Shown here: positions 39,854 through 50,844 of the stretch, in pieces
How positions within the stretch are numbered: the stretch's first letter is position 1
Layout of the letters: each line of letters opens with the position of its first letter
Source of the DNA: Serripes groenlandicus
Lineage: Eukaryota; Mollusca; Bivalvia; Cardiida; Cardiidae
Length of the DNA: 64,000 bases
NCBI GenBank assembly: GCA_031761405.1
Contig: JASEVX010000008.1
Location: forward strand, 74,010,014-74,074,013
Direction: 5' to 3'
Notes under the pieces: generated by a model
What the model was told of the DNA's origin: nothing
The model's input: the letters and a program-made list of their open reading frames with translations, nothing else
The model's database searches: none
Position numbers and translations under genes: made by a program

Positions 39854-40313
39854 CAATATAAAATGAAGACGACCTTAAAGGCAGGTTTTCATCTAGATAC
39901 GTGACCCCCAGGGTGTACAAGGGCGCAGCCCCGGCCCCATGAAGTAGCTGCCCAAGAAAAAATATGAATTTATAGTTTGATAGACTGGCTGGAGCCGTGT
40001 TTTTATCACATATCAGAGTCCCATTAGGGTTAACATCGCATGTTAACTGTAACCCCGTATCGTCAGCTTCATAGAGACCAGTTGCAAACTGCGGTAATGT
40101 GAAGACGAACGACCCGATGCTCATTATGAGAACGCCGATCCCTATATACCGTGGTTTACATCCGAGTCCACCGAAGTAACTAACGGGGATGAGACACAGA
40201 ACAGAGGCAATGTCGTAACAGCTTGCGATTGTTCCAGATTCAGTGGAGCTGAGGTCGTAACGTTTCTCAATGTTGGAAATGACCACGTTGACAAAGCCAT
40301 TGACTACCATACC
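39854..40313 (-). CDS. SLCO-like: SLCO/OATP transporter exon (helices 2-4 region)
   Basis: Organic anion transporters of the SLCO family are 12-helix plasma-membrane carriers that exchange bulky amphipathic anions such as bile salts, steroid conjugates and thyroid hormone. This exon starts after CTTTCAG in phase 0 and ends with donor GTAAGT in phase 1. Its 153 residues begin GMVVNGFVNVVISNIEKR and run through the LSSTESGTIASCYDIAS and VSYFGGLGCKPR segments, the family's helix-2/3 core, then helix 4 (KFIFFLGQLLHGAGAAPLY) and the TYLDENL loop. The fit to OATP (Pfam PF03137) is clear by eye. The preceding helix-1 exon was not located. Identification as SLCO4-like rather than another subfamily is an impression. 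Confidence 0.93.
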
Positions 40314-40369
40314 CTGAAAGTAGAAATTTGGTCATGTTTTAATGTCCACAATTTTTTCCCCTTTACCAC

Positions 40370-40540
40370 GTGATTTATTACACAGTAATCACGGTACTTC
40401 TGTTATATCATGGCGATTGTACACTTATCACTGCAGCAGAAAACTTTTGAAAACATAGTGGCAAAAGTAGAAATTGTTCATAGACGCACTGTTTTCAACT
40501 TTTTTGACATTTTCCACATTTTGAAGTATGTAGAAACTGT
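40370..40540 (+). mobile_element. TTAA MITE remnant
   Basis: CACTGCAGCAGAAAAC and GAAAACATAGTGGCAAAAG remain; ends lost. Confidence 0.5.
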
Positions 40541-42723
40541 TAATAGCACAGCCTTTGTGACAAATGATTTTGATGCATTTTAAGTAAATAAGGTAAATCT
40601 GAGAAAATATTCAGTTCTTGATAACTGATTTTGAGTTTTATCCCGTCTTATTAGTCGCCGGGCAGAAGCCCGCGACTTCTATTTTTAATAGGTTTTCGGA
40701 AATCACATGGGAGGGGGGATTATTATTAGAAAGAAACACATTTAGATGTCTTGAACATATTACAATTGTGTTTGTTTAAAAACACTAAGTAATGACACAT
40801 CTAAAATGAAATAAATATTCCGATGTTTTAGGTATTTTCAGCTTCTTTATTTTGACTCGCATTTATGTTTTTTTGTTTTATTTACGAAGACAAAACAGTC
40901 CCTATTAGCTAGACTGGTATACTTTATTTTACACTACATGTACTCAAAAGGCGATAACTACAAACCTTTACGTCGCAGTCTAATTTGTTTACATACGCGC
41001 ACCTGCTTGAAGCGTGACTCGCGAATACCAACTGCGTAGATCAATCTCCTTTGCAGAGAGCCGTCTCTTTACACTCACTTACAAATAGTAAATCGTAGGT
41101 GATTTAAAATGTTTATTTGGTTCGAAACAAATGAAGAAAAGAACAAACCGAGATAAAAACTAGTTTTAATAGAAAAATTACTTTGAACGAACACTCTCTG
41201 CCTATAAAGAGAGTTTCAAGAACGACACCTCTGCGAATAAGAAAGAATCGGGTCTTTCGTACAAAATTAGTTCGTCCTTGACAATTTTAAATGTGTCATT
41301 TAATTCCCTAAAGGCATATTGCTTCCGATCTGCATATTGTTATGCATCATTGACACAAGGGCTCTCATCATAATTTTAAAACATGTGTAGTTTGTTATTT
41401 TCGTTATAAAAAAGGAAGGAAAGAATTAAAATAAATTAACATGTTGTAGGGCTCAGTTTAGGCTCGAAATTAAGTTTAAATTATACAACAATTTCAATGA
41501 GATTTAACTGTTTAGTTGATATTATATTTCGAAGGTGGTCTAATTTATAAATATTGGACTACATTACAACAGCGATTTAACCCGTAACTCATTGTTTTAA
41601 AAGAAGATTGCTGCAAAGGTGTCCACTGTTGACTTTAATAGAGGAAAGGTAAAATGACGTGCTATTGCATGCAAATCCTATAAATTGTCTGTTTTGTGGT
41701 TTTATTGAAAAATAATAAAATTCAAATATTCTGACAAATATCTTGAAAAGTGTATGTGGAATTCACAAATCTTATAATTATTCCTTAATGAAAGGACTGT
41801 ATATATACTTAGACTAATGATTGGCAAGATTTCTCATTTCCATTACTGTTTATGATCAATAATTAGTTGGTTGTGTGTATGGTCAACCTACTTTGGAATG
41901 GAGATTGATCATAAACAATGAAAGGCTTCAAAGTTATGATACATTTTCACTTGACCCCCACCCCTGATGTTCCAATATGCCCCTCAGTTGATAACTGTTT
42001 ATCAACTACTATAATGTAAGTGTTATGCATAACTGCACTATGGATATCCGGCGACATTGATGCGTTGCATCAACTTTCTCTTGTATATATATATATTGTC
42101 TTTCCACCCTTTGGTTGTTTACATCAGAAGGTTTGTAGATCAATTACAGGTTGTTGGTTTGGGTCTTTTTAAATTATGAAATAAAAACTTCATCAAGAGC
42201 TCTGCATGCACGGGCTCACCTGTGCGTCAGTCGGTCGATCGTAATAAACCTTTTATGAACAGTTATCAGAACTCCTTTCAGATTGCCACAGAACGCTCCC
42301 AAGGTTTATTTATGAAGAAGATTATCTAAATCTAGCAGTAAAAAAACCCCGAGAATTTATTGTTCCTACCGGTACTTTAAGATTGGAGGACTGCCGTCTT
42401 TTCAAAACGTTTTTATCTAAATTAGATGGCAGGTTCAAGGGTCAAAAAGGTTCAAAAGCACCAAGCATCTGCATAACCCTGATTTTCTGTTTTTCTAATA
42501 AAATTGCACCTGATCGACCCAGAGTAATCCTTATTTCCTTTTTCTTCGATTTATTTTGAAAAGAATATGAATTTTCATCGAAATTACAAATAATTAAATT
42601 AATCTTTTAATGAAAATTACACCTTTCAGACTTTGCCAACATCTCTGTTCATATAAATGATATGTATGTATGTCTCTACACTGTTTATTAGTAAAATTTA
42701 ATATTTTACTATCAAAAGGGAAG
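40541..42723. other. 2.2-kb stretch almost free of repeats
   Basis: No MITE or array is seen here, unlike the rest of the window. AGTCGCCGGGCAGAAGCCCG followed by CGACT (about 40651-40675) forms a strong hairpin with an AGAA loop, reminiscent of the terminal hairpins of the HINE-like elements, but no partner end was found. No coding exon was recognised, though the missing SLCO helix-1 exon could be here. Confidence 0.45.
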
Positions 42724-42891
42724 TTAACCCTTTCCCACATACAACAATTCTGCAGCAGACAACTTCGAAAACATAAACACATGCAGTATAGGAACAAAAA
42801 AGAACAAATAGGAAAAATTTATTGATAAAAGAAACAAATGTGTCTGCTGCCAATGCATCAAAATGTACCAGCATTTGGAAATGCGAATTAA
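42724..42891 (-). mobile_element. TTAA MITE, C type, core replaced
   Basis: Left TTAACCCTTTCCCACATAC; right arm GTGTCTGCTGCCAATGC ending GCATTTGGAAATGCGAATTAA. The centre lacks the usual palindrome. Confidence 0.7.
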
Positions 42892-43124
42892 CCCTTTCCC
42901 ACATACAATAAATCTGCAGCAGACGACTTAGAATACATAGTGACAAAAACCTGAAAAATCTCCATAAAAGATAGCTAAATAATTGTTGAATAAAGTTGAA
43001 AACATCGTGGCCAAAGGTGAAATTGCTCATCATGAGCAATTTCACCTTTGGCAACAATGTTTTTCAAAAAACGTCTGCTGCTATTGCGTCAAAATGCGCC
43101 AGCATTTATGGAAAGGGGAATTAA
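42888..43124 (-). mobile_element. TTAA MITE, variant right end
   Basis: Shares its left TTAA with the previous copy. Right end GCATTTATGGAAAGGGGAATTAA. Core GGTGAAATTGCTCATCATGAGC. The copy at 50538 is the same sub-variant (GCTGCTATTGCGTCAAAATG). Confidence 0.8.
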
Positions 43125-43546
43125 TGAATAAAAACACTCATAAAATAAATACTCTAAATGCCAATTAACTACTTGTATATTTATTCAGGAGTGAAACAGG
43201 AGCCCTTCTTGACATGCAGTACAGAGGTCAACAGCAGGAGTGAACTGATTTTACAATATCTCTCTTCTAATACAAGTTAATGCTATGGTTAATACTCAAA
43301 AGAATTGCCTCACCAAGACAATGGATTTAAGTACCAACAACATAGGGTTTTGATGTCAAATAACTTCACTGGGTTTAGGACATGAAAACATGCCCCTTAT
43401 CTTGGGGGCCATCGGATGCCAAGGGTACTTCACGGTTCCCTGGCAACAATTAAATGGCTTGATGAGCTTGGCTATAATACATGGCATGAAATATAAACAT
43501 CAATCATGACTCGATTTTACTGCAAAACAGACACAAGTTGCTTAAT

Positions 43547-43735
43547 GTTAAACCCTTTCCCAAATGCAGCCGCTTTCTGACACCTCTGCAGCAGATAACT
43601 TTTGAAAACATTGTGGCAAGTGGAGAAATTACTTACAATGATCAATTTCTTCTTTCACTATAACGCTATCAACTCCATTCAATGATTGAACCTGTCTGTC
43701 TGTCCGTCCGTCCGTCCTCTCCCCCTTCCCATTTG
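43547..43735 (+). mobile_element. TTAA MITE left half plus GTCC/GTCT microsatellite
   Basis: Left TTAAACCCTTTCCCAAATGC to the core; the right half is replaced by CTGTCTGTCTGTCCGTCCG, as if a second element joined here. Confidence 0.65.
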
Positions 43736-44404
43736 GCAAGTAAAACATACATCAATGCAACATACATTACAAGTTACTTTGCTTTCATTTTAGCATTTTC
43801 ACATACATGAAACATTCATGCATATATATATATGGTCTTAGACACGTAAGGCAATGCATGCATGTGTTCATAATATATACGCATCATTATGTAAAACTAA
43901 ACGATAAAGAAGCAACTACCAATTTGCATTGATTGTATTTAGCATGTCCACAAATATGTGTTGTCATTCTGTTTTCCTAGCTTAACAATATTGAAAAGAA
44001 ACGACAGCATCTACAAATTGCATAAATTGAATGAAGCAATTGTAAAATACACAAAAGTCAATTTACAAGGTGACCGCCATAGCTAAAAAATTTAAAAAAC
44101 TAGCCCAATACGTAAGTGTGCAAAGTTGTTTCGCATGTTGCCCTCTATATCGTTAACAACATCTCCTAAACCACTGGCCGAATTTTCAAATAATTGGGTT
44201 CCATTTGTAACCCTGGAACAAAATTGCTTATGTAGTTATGCCCACTGTACGCATATATGCTATCTTTGCAAATTATAGAAATGTTCTTATATATGTTAAA
44301 TTGCTCGTAACGATTGAGTCAATTTCACAAGGCGGCTATCATTATAACCAGTCCAAAGAAATCAGGTAAGCGATACAGGGCCTACATGGGCTTCCTGTGT
44401 GAAT
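43736..44404. other. AT-rich sequence, nothing recognised
   Basis: No repeat family or open frame of interest. It lies immediately downstream (minus sense) of the unexplained frame at 44405-44927. Confidence 0.4.
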
Positions 44405-44927
44405 TCAGTCAAGTAACCTTTTTCCCTGTGGAGTGGAGGTAAGCATTCTTTTTCTACGAGCACCATGTTGAGGAGTGTCGTCAATGCAACGTTTTTTTTT
44501 ATTAACCGTTACAAAGGGAATTAAGGTCTGCAAGGCGTGAAAAATGTGCATCAGGCCCAAAATCATATTCAATTTCCCCACTTGCATTTTTCCTTAAACA
44601 GTCTCTTGCCAAAAAATTTGGCAGTTTATGTTCATGCCCACCTGCTGTCTGAAGATAGTCAATTTGCATCTGAACCATATTTGCCAGTCGTTCAATCACT
44701 GATTTAGGAGGAAGCCATTTTCTTGGGTCTGACGTCTTTATTCCAGTATTTTTGCTGGCATCTTCCACCCTTCCAATGCTTAATGTGCGTACCTCCTCAT
44801 AAGAAATGGTTGAATCTCTTTGCCGTTTTGGTGTATAAATTTGTTTAATAAGCTCCACGTATACTTCTTTATTTAAAAAGAACTGGTCATCACATGGATT
44901 TTTAAAGATCATATACAATTTGTACAT
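44405..44927 (-). CDS. Unrecognised protein-coding fragment, possibly frameshifted
   Basis: A minus-strand frame 44927-44502 (141 codons) has ordinary protein composition: PKRQRDSTISYEEVRTLSIG, PRKWLPPKSVIERLANMVQM, GGHEHKLPNFLARDCLRKNA, then EIEYDFGPDAHFSRLADL. A second frame, overlapping at 44587-44502 and ending at 44405, continues with a basic tail (RRKRMLTSTPQGKR), so one frameshift could join them. I do not recognise the family. It may be a terminal exon, since GATGACCAG near 44884 could be an acceptor, or a fragment of a transposon protein. No membrane helices or zinc motif. Confidence 0.4.
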
Positions 44928-45020
44928 ATTAGCTGATCAACTGTTAAGATGGAATGTAACTCCACTATGTGATTCAGAAAGATAATGTATGAGGCACAGC
45001 CCTTATTGTTATCATCTTTC

Positions 45021-45250
45021 TTAACCCTTTCCCTCATATAGACGCTTTCTGACGCCTCTGCAGCAGACAGCTTTTTGAAAACATAGTGACAAAAGAAGAA
45101 ATTGCTCAAACCGAGCAATTTCTCCTTTTGCCACAATGTTTTCCACTTTTAGTCATAGGTTTTCCATTCAATTATAGAGATTTTCTATTCTTTGACAAAA
45201 TATGTTCAAAGTCGTCTGCTGCAGAATTGTCGTATGAGGGAAAGGGTTAA
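45021..45250 (+). mobile_element. TTAA MITE, T type, reference-quality copy
   Basis: Best single example of the family. Ends TTAACCCTTTCCCTCATA and TATGAGGGAAAGGGTTAA form 18-bp inverted repeats including the TTAA target. Inside, CTGCAGCAGACAGC pairs with GTCGTCTGCTGCAG, and the core GAAAACATAGTGACAAAAG...GAAATTGCTC / GAGCAATTTC...CTTTTGCCACAATGTTTTC is a ~30-bp-arm hairpin. No coding capacity. TTAA targets and CCCTTT starts are typical of piggyBac-type elements; no piggyBac transposase is in the window. Confidence 0.9.
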
Positions 45251-45429
45251 ACAAATGCAATATGCATGTCCTGAGAACACATCCTACAGTCATATACTGG
45301 TCAGACAAACATCTTGGCAACTTAATCACCCTATCAAGAAAATTAATAGTCTAATGACCCATGGGTAATTGATGCTGGCTTTTAATAGCCTAAAAGCTAA
45401 CTGTTTATCATTTGCAGATTTGAGGACAT

Positions 45430-45530
45430 TTCACCCATAATGTTGGAGACTGAAAATGCAAATTTTCTCTTTATGTGAAAACTGGAATTTAGTACACCAT
45501 ATTTTCAGTCGGCTGCTGCAGATTTTTATT
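45430..45530 (+). mobile_element. TTAA MITE remnant
   Basis: Only TTTTCAGTCGGCTGCTGCAG and an AT-rich arm remain. Confidence 0.4.
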
Positions 45531-45573
45531 GTTTTCATCCTTCCCCATTGCCATTGATTGAATTGTTCAGGAA

Positions 45574-45798
45574 TTAACCCTATTTCTCATAAACATGTTT
45601 GGTATATAAGACTGCAACCATTGAAACATTGTGACAAAAGGAGAAACTATTCATAATGAAGAGCAATTTATCCTTATGCCACAATGTTTTCAATTCTATC
45701 TAATTATTATTCTTTCATTTACAGCGATTTTTCAGATTTTTTCGTAAATGTTTTCAAAGTTGTCTGCAGCAAATTTGTTGCATGAGAAAAAGGGTTAA
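45574..45798 (+). mobile_element. TTAA MITE, worn
   Basis: Left TTAACCCTATTTCTCATAA, right CATGAGAAAAAGGGTTAA. Confidence 0.75.
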
Positions 45799-46049
45799 CC
45801 ATGCTCTCAACAACATTCCAATTACATATCCTAACTAATTCAATATTATTTCCTGTCTGTCTCAAATGCTAGCCTTGCAGCCCTAAGCAAAAGAGGGATT
45901 TGATGCATAGCCTCTCACTCTTTGGGCAGACACAATCCACAATCTACTTCTGTTGCATTCACTCTGCAGCAGACGACTATGAAATTATCCAGGCAAAAAT
46001 ATGGCAATCCTCTAGAAATCAAAGAATGATAATTGAATAGACAGTAACG

Positions 46050-46291
46050 TTAACCCTTTCCCTCATATAGACGCTTTTCGACGCCTCTGCAGCAGACGGC
46101 TTTTTGCAAACATAGTGGCAAAAGAATAAATTGCTCAAACGAGCAATTTCTCCTTTTGCAACAATGTTTTCCACTTTTACTCCATTTAATTATAGAGATT
46201 TTCTATTTTTTCTTCTTTTGTCACTAGGTTTTCAAAAAGCCATCTGTGCTGCAGAGGCGTCAGAAAGCGTCTGTATGAGGGAAAGGGTTAA
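46050..46291 (+). mobile_element. TTAA MITE with two identical-type ends (symmetrical chimera)
   Basis: Both ends carry the GACGC...GACGCC(TCT)GCAGCAG form: left ATAGACGCTTTTCGACGCC, right GGCGTCAGAAAGCGTCTG. Normal copies have this form at one end only and GACAATTCTGCAGCAG at the other. Confidence 0.82.
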
Positions 46292-46672
46292 TGTTTGTAT
46301 ATGATTCATGCCATGGATAATACACAGCAACTTTTTCTTCATTTATAACCTCAATAAATCATTGATCACATATGAAATTTTTAGAGGGACTGTAACATAG
46401 GAAAACATTTATCATCTTGAAAACTGAAAGAATACTTTGGATACAGAATTGAAATATCAATGGGAAAAGAGCAATTGAGCAATAATTGCTCCTTCCCCCA
46501 TGCTGCTTTCAAAGCACATGTCTGCTGTAAAGGGATCACAAGATTTCTGTATCAGGTACAAAGCTTTCGGACTTTGACAGGTGACGTTTGAATACATAAT
46601 GACATTCATTCTCTGTTCCAGACAGATTGTTTTCTGTAACCTCTCTTTCAGTGGATTCCTCCCTATCCCACT

Positions 46673-46886
46673 TAACCCTTTCCCACATACAGCAAATCTG
46701 CAGCAGACAACTTTGAAAAGTATTTGCAAAAATGTGAAAAATCTCGAAAAAAATTAAATAAAGTTGAAAACACTCTGGCAAAAGGAGAAATTGCTTGTTT
46801 TGAGCAATTTTTCCTTTTGTCACTATGTTTTCAAAAGTTGTCTGCTGCAGAGGCGTCTGAAAGCATCTATATGTGGGAAAGGGTTA
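46673..46886 (-). mobile_element. TTAA MITE, C type, full length
   Basis: TTAACCCTTTCCCACATAC and TATGTGGGAAAGGGTTAA; core GCTTGTTTTGAGC. Confidence 0.85.
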
Positions 46887-47213
46887 ATGACAGATCTGCA
46901 GCAGATAACTTTGAAAATATCTAGACAAAAAATTAAAAAAGTCTAGAAATGAAAGCATAATTATCGAAAAGAGTTGAAAACATGGTGCAAACAGAGAAAT
47001 TGCTCAAAAGTCTTCTTCTGCAGACGGGTCAGAAAGCATCTGCTGCAGAGGGGCTGAAAGCGTCTGCTGTAGAGGGGCTGAAAGCATCTGCTGCAGAGGG
47101 GCTGAAAGCATCTGCTGCAGAGGGGCTGAAAGCATCTGCTGCAGAGGGGCTGAAAGCATCTGCTGCAGAGGGGCTGAAAGTGTCTGCTGCAAAGGGGCCG
47201 AAAGCGAGGGTTA
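46887..47213 (-). mobile_element. TTAA MITE with a 24-bp array grown from its right arm
   Basis: The left arm starts without CCCTTT (CAGATCTGCAGCAGATAAC). From 47030 to 47205 the arm motif CTGCTGCAGAGGGGCTGAAA plus GCAT repeats seven times, clearly derived from the normal CTGCTGCAGAGGCGTCAGAAAG. It ends GCGAGGGTTAA. Confidence 0.82.
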
Positions 47214-47249
47214 ATCAAGTTTCTAGCTACTCACTCAAGCCAGTTTTGT

Positions 47250-47490
47250 CTGAACCCTTCCCCATATGCAGGCTGATCTGCAGCAGACGAGTTTTAAGAA
47301 CAATGTAACAAAAGGCTAAATTGCTCATAATGATGGTGATCAAAATGTTCTTAATTCTATTTAATAATCATAATCTAAAATGATGGAAACTATAATTTTG
47401 CCTAGATGGTTTCAAAGCTGTTGCTGCAGATTTGTTGTAATTGGGTTATAGTTAACCCTTTCCCACATACAATAAATCTGCAGCACCCGA
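47250..47490 (+). mobile_element. Worn TTAA MITE and left end of another
   Basis: 47250-47456 is a degenerate copy. At 47453 TTAACCCTTTCCCACATAC begins a new one that stops after CTGCAGCAC at about 47490. Confidence 0.6.
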
Positions 47491-47910
47491 TACACACAAT
47501 TGTGCACACCTCTGCATTATATGATTTATGAAAGTTTTTTTTCTCAGAATGTGTCAAAGGTCACATGTATCGGGGATGGGGGTTTAATATCCATAACATA
47601 ACAAAATGCGACTGCAGGTGGGAATGGGTTACTATGGATACAAAACATGGCATAGGACCAGAGGACCTATCTTTAGTCAGATAAATTCAGAAGATTCCTT
47701 CTGAATACTTCATAATAAAAGTGATATTACGCAGTTTGACACCAGGTGACATTCATTCTTATTTTCAGACAGAGATAATATGAGGAAAAATAGTTAGTCT
47801 AGACAAGTATATGTATCATTTAGAGACAATGTAGACAAGGAAAAATTGAGGATTATACAATCAGAAAATGCAATTCTAATGCCGAAATTTAAAAACCTAT
47901 AGGAGAGATT
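47491..47910. other. Intergenic or intronic sequence, nothing recognised
   Basis: No repeats of known families. Unique AT-rich DNA. Confidence 0.35.
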
Positions 47911-48374
47911 TAACTCTTTTCCACATACAACAAATCTGCAGCAGACAACTTTGAAAAACATCTAGGGAAAAAGATGGAAATTCTCTATAAATGAAGAAAA
48001 AACTAGAGCTATCACTGAAGATGATAAATACCCCCTAAACAGCACTTGACCTACACCATAACTTAATATGTAAAAGGGCCATAACTCTGTAAAATAACAT
48101 GCAATTGTAACCCCTTTAGGATATGCACATCTCCTCTTGGTAAAGAAGCTTTATGTAAAATTTTATCGAATTCCACCCAGTAGTTTGTAAGAAATAGGCC
48201 AGACAAAATATGGCTTCCGGCCGAGCAACAAACCAACAAGACAGACAGACAGACAGCCAGACACAGTGACTCCTATATACATCCTCTTCTTCGAAGGGGG
48301 TATAATTATTGAATAAAATTGAAAATGTTTTCAAAAGTTGTCTGTGGCAGAGATGCCAGAAAGTGACTGTTTAA
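47911..48374 (-). mobile_element. TTAA MITE, C type, split by a HINE-like element
   Basis: Left part 47911-48000, right part about 48305-48374; shares its right TTAA with the next copy. Confidence 0.75.
48001..48304 (-). mobile_element. Short HINE-like element, subfamily with ATACCCCCT stem
   Basis: It starts AACTAGAGCTATCACTGAAG then ATGATAAATACCCCCT; ATCA...TGAT is a small hairpin. It ends AGGGGGTAT, which pairs with ATACCCCCT. It contains AAAAGGGCCATAACTCTG and a GACA microsatellite. A second copy is at 58004. Confidence 0.75.
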
Positions 48375-48601
48375 CCCTTTCCCTCATACGACAATTCTGC
48401 AGCAGAAAACTTTGAACATATTTTGTCAATAAGTAGAAAATCTCTATATTTGAATGGATAACCTATGACTAAAAGTGGAAAACATAGTGGCAAACGGAGA
48501 AATTGCTCGTTCTGAGCAATTTCTTCTTTTGTCACTATGTTTGCAAAAAGCTGTCTGCTGCAGAGATGTCAGAAAGCGTCTAGATGAGGGGAAAGGCATA
48601 A
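48371..48601 (-). mobile_element. TTAA MITE, T type, full length
   Basis: Left TTAACCCTTTCCCTCATAC, right GATGAGGGGAAAGGCATAA. Confidence 0.82.
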
Positions 48602-48842
48602 GGAATATATTGTTTCCTAGCCTATTAGATACTTTTTGCTCTAGAAACACCAAACTGGATTATATATGAGGGAAGTCTCATGTTATCAGTTATTTCGTAA
48701 TAACGTCAAATTTATCTGTTTTATCCGGTTGAGTTCTTACAGCTTAGTTTTGCTACTGGATTCTTATCTGACACACGTTTTACAAGTGAAAGCAATACTG
48801 AATCCTTCAGAAGTATGATTCATCCAGCCAGGATAACCCAGA

Positions 48843-49044
48843 AGTAACCTTTCCGACGCCATCTGCAGCACACATCTTTTTTGAAAACATAGTAACAAAA
48901 GAATAAATTGCTCAAAACAAGCAATTTCTCCTTTTGCAACAATGTTTTCCACTTTTAGTCATAGGTTATCCATTCAATTATAGAGATTTTCTAATTTTTT
49001 TACAAAAATATGTTCAAAGTCGTCTGCTGCAGAATTGTCGTAGG
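48843..49044 (+). mobile_element. TTAA MITE, T type, both ends damaged
   Basis: The left end skips the terminal repeat (GTAACCTTTCCGACGCC); the right stops at GTCGTAGG. Confidence 0.7.
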
Positions 49045-49148
49045 AAATGTGATCCATCCATGCCTAGACAATTCATTGCAAAGATTGACAAGTCTCATTG
49101 TGACATATTCAATGTGGAATTTAGGAAGGATGTTGGCTTCACAGAATG

Positions 49149-49387
49149 TATTTATTTATCTATTTATTTATTGGGGTTTTACGCTGCTTTCAACATTATT
49201 TCAGTAATATCACGGTGACAGTTCACTTATTCATGATCCCTTGGTAAACAAACCAGTACTAGGCTAGAAAATGTGCCTTGCCCAAGGGCACTCCACCATG
49301 ACTGTAGTGCCGTGACTGGGGATTGAACCCGGGACACCCAGTTTCGAAATCCCCGACGCTAACCACTCAACCACAGCAGCGGATTCC
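49149..49387 (-). mobile_element. tRNA-derived SINE (type 1), full length
   Basis: Tail TATTTATTTATCTATTTATT at the left; minus-strand head CCGCTGCTGTGGTTGAGTGG has a 3-bp insertion relative to the other copies. Confidence 0.85.
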
Positions 49388-49527
49388 TATATGTGTTAGA
49401 AAGCCAGGGACACATTGCTGTATAATTTATATAACCAATATTGTTGAAAACAGCATTAACCGTTCCATCGACCATCGTACAGCTAGACCACTTTGAAACA
49501 TCAAGGCAAAAATAAGGAAAATATATT

Positions 49528-49922
49528 TAACCCTTTCTGACACCTCTGCAGCAGACGACTTCTAATAAACATTGTGACAGAAGGAGAAATTGCTCACAAT
49601 GTTTTTAACTCTTTTCAACAAATAGAACCCTGAGTGCTAGAGAGGCGTCCAAATTACAGACTTTATCAGGTAAAGTATTAACCTTTCCCACATACAACAA
49701 ATCAGCAGCATACAACTTCGAAAACATTCATGCAAAAATATTGTAAAATTTCTATAAATGAAAGTATAATTAAGCATTCTGGCCAAAGAAGTAATTGGTT
49801 GTCATGACACTAACCGCTTTAATTGAGGAGCAATGACTTCTTTGGCCACAATGCTAATTAATACAAGAGTCATATTCTAAAATAATGAGTCAAAATGCTG
49901 TCTGTACGAGGTAAAGGTTGAA
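49528..49922 (-). mobile_element. Two worn TTAA MITE copies
   Basis: 49528-49640 (left half, CTCTGCAGCAGACGAC) and 49678-49922. The second has TTAACCTTTCCCACATAC and an unusual core in which GGCCAAAGAAGTAATTG pairs loosely with CAATGACTTCTTTGGCC. Confidence 0.6.
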
Positions 49923-50219
49923 GTGAAACACCATCTGCATGAACACTTGATTGTGCAAGTTTGGCAGCAGCTTCAGTCTGCACATCTTATCAACGTTCTA
50001 CTCCAATATTACAGCCGTGAAATGTTCATTTTTCGTGAAGTTATTTGAGATTGATAATTCTTTCACCCTACATTAACCAATCCTAATTGATTCAGACTTC
50101 ACGAAAAATTGTTACCTTTATACCTGATACAGACTACTGGTAACTACTTTGTAACAGTCAAACATTTCGGCAAAGGCAGGAATTGCTCATAATGAGTCAT
50201 TTTAACTTTGGTGCATGCT

Positions 50220-50448
50220 TTAACCCTTTCCCTTATACGACAATTCTGCAGCAGACGACTTTGAACGTATTTTGTCAAAACATAGAAAATCTCCATAATT
50301 GAATGGATAACCTATGACAAAAAGTGGAAAACTTTGTGGCAAAAGGAGAAATTGCACGTTTTGTGCAATTTCTTCTTTTGTTACCATGTTTTAAAAAGCC
50401 GTCTGCTGCAGAGGCGTCAGAAAGCGTCTATATGAGGGAAAGGGTTAA
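50220..50448 (-). mobile_element. TTAA MITE, T type, full length, GCAC/GTGC core
   Basis: Core GAAATTGCACGTTTTGTGC then AATTTC: the stem pair differs from the common GCTC/GAGC form but still pairs. 49923-50219 before it holds only an inverted repeat, TTTTTCGTGAAGT/ACTTCACGAAAAA, near 50028-50110. Confidence 0.85.
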
Positions 50449-50537
50449 GAGTGTACCCCTCTGCTAGCCCTAGAATGAACCCCTCTCTAAACTTGGATGA
50501 TAAAAGAATTTGCACTGTGTACAACAATGTTTGGTCA

Positions 50538-50754
50538 TAACCCTTTCCCACATACAACAAATCTGCAGCAGACTTTGAAGACATAGTGACAAAAAACCTG
50601 AAAAATCTCCATAAAAGATAGCTTAATTGTAAAATAAAGTTGAAAACATTGTGGCCAAAGGTGAAATTGCAATTTCAACTTTAGCCACAATGTTTTCAAA
50701 AAGTCGTCTGCTGCTATTGCGTCAAAATGCGTCTGCAATTGGGAAAGGGATGAA
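50538..50754 (-). mobile_element. TTAA MITE, sub-variant as at 42888
   Basis: CATAACCCTTTCCCACATAC at the left; right arm GCTGCTATTGCGTCAAAATG; core shortened. Confidence 0.75.
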
Positions 50755-50844
50755 TGCTCCCAGTTTCAACAGAGCGTTCACTGTTTTTCAGCATATTATA
50801 ATTTAGTCCTTGATGCATCTTTGGACAAAAAAGACTAAGAACCA

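Noticed and set aside
46982..47308. Plus-strand frame with ASAAEGLK repeats and its minus-strand shadow
   Set aside because: 24-bp tandem repeat grown from a MITE arm; both strands open by chance of period.
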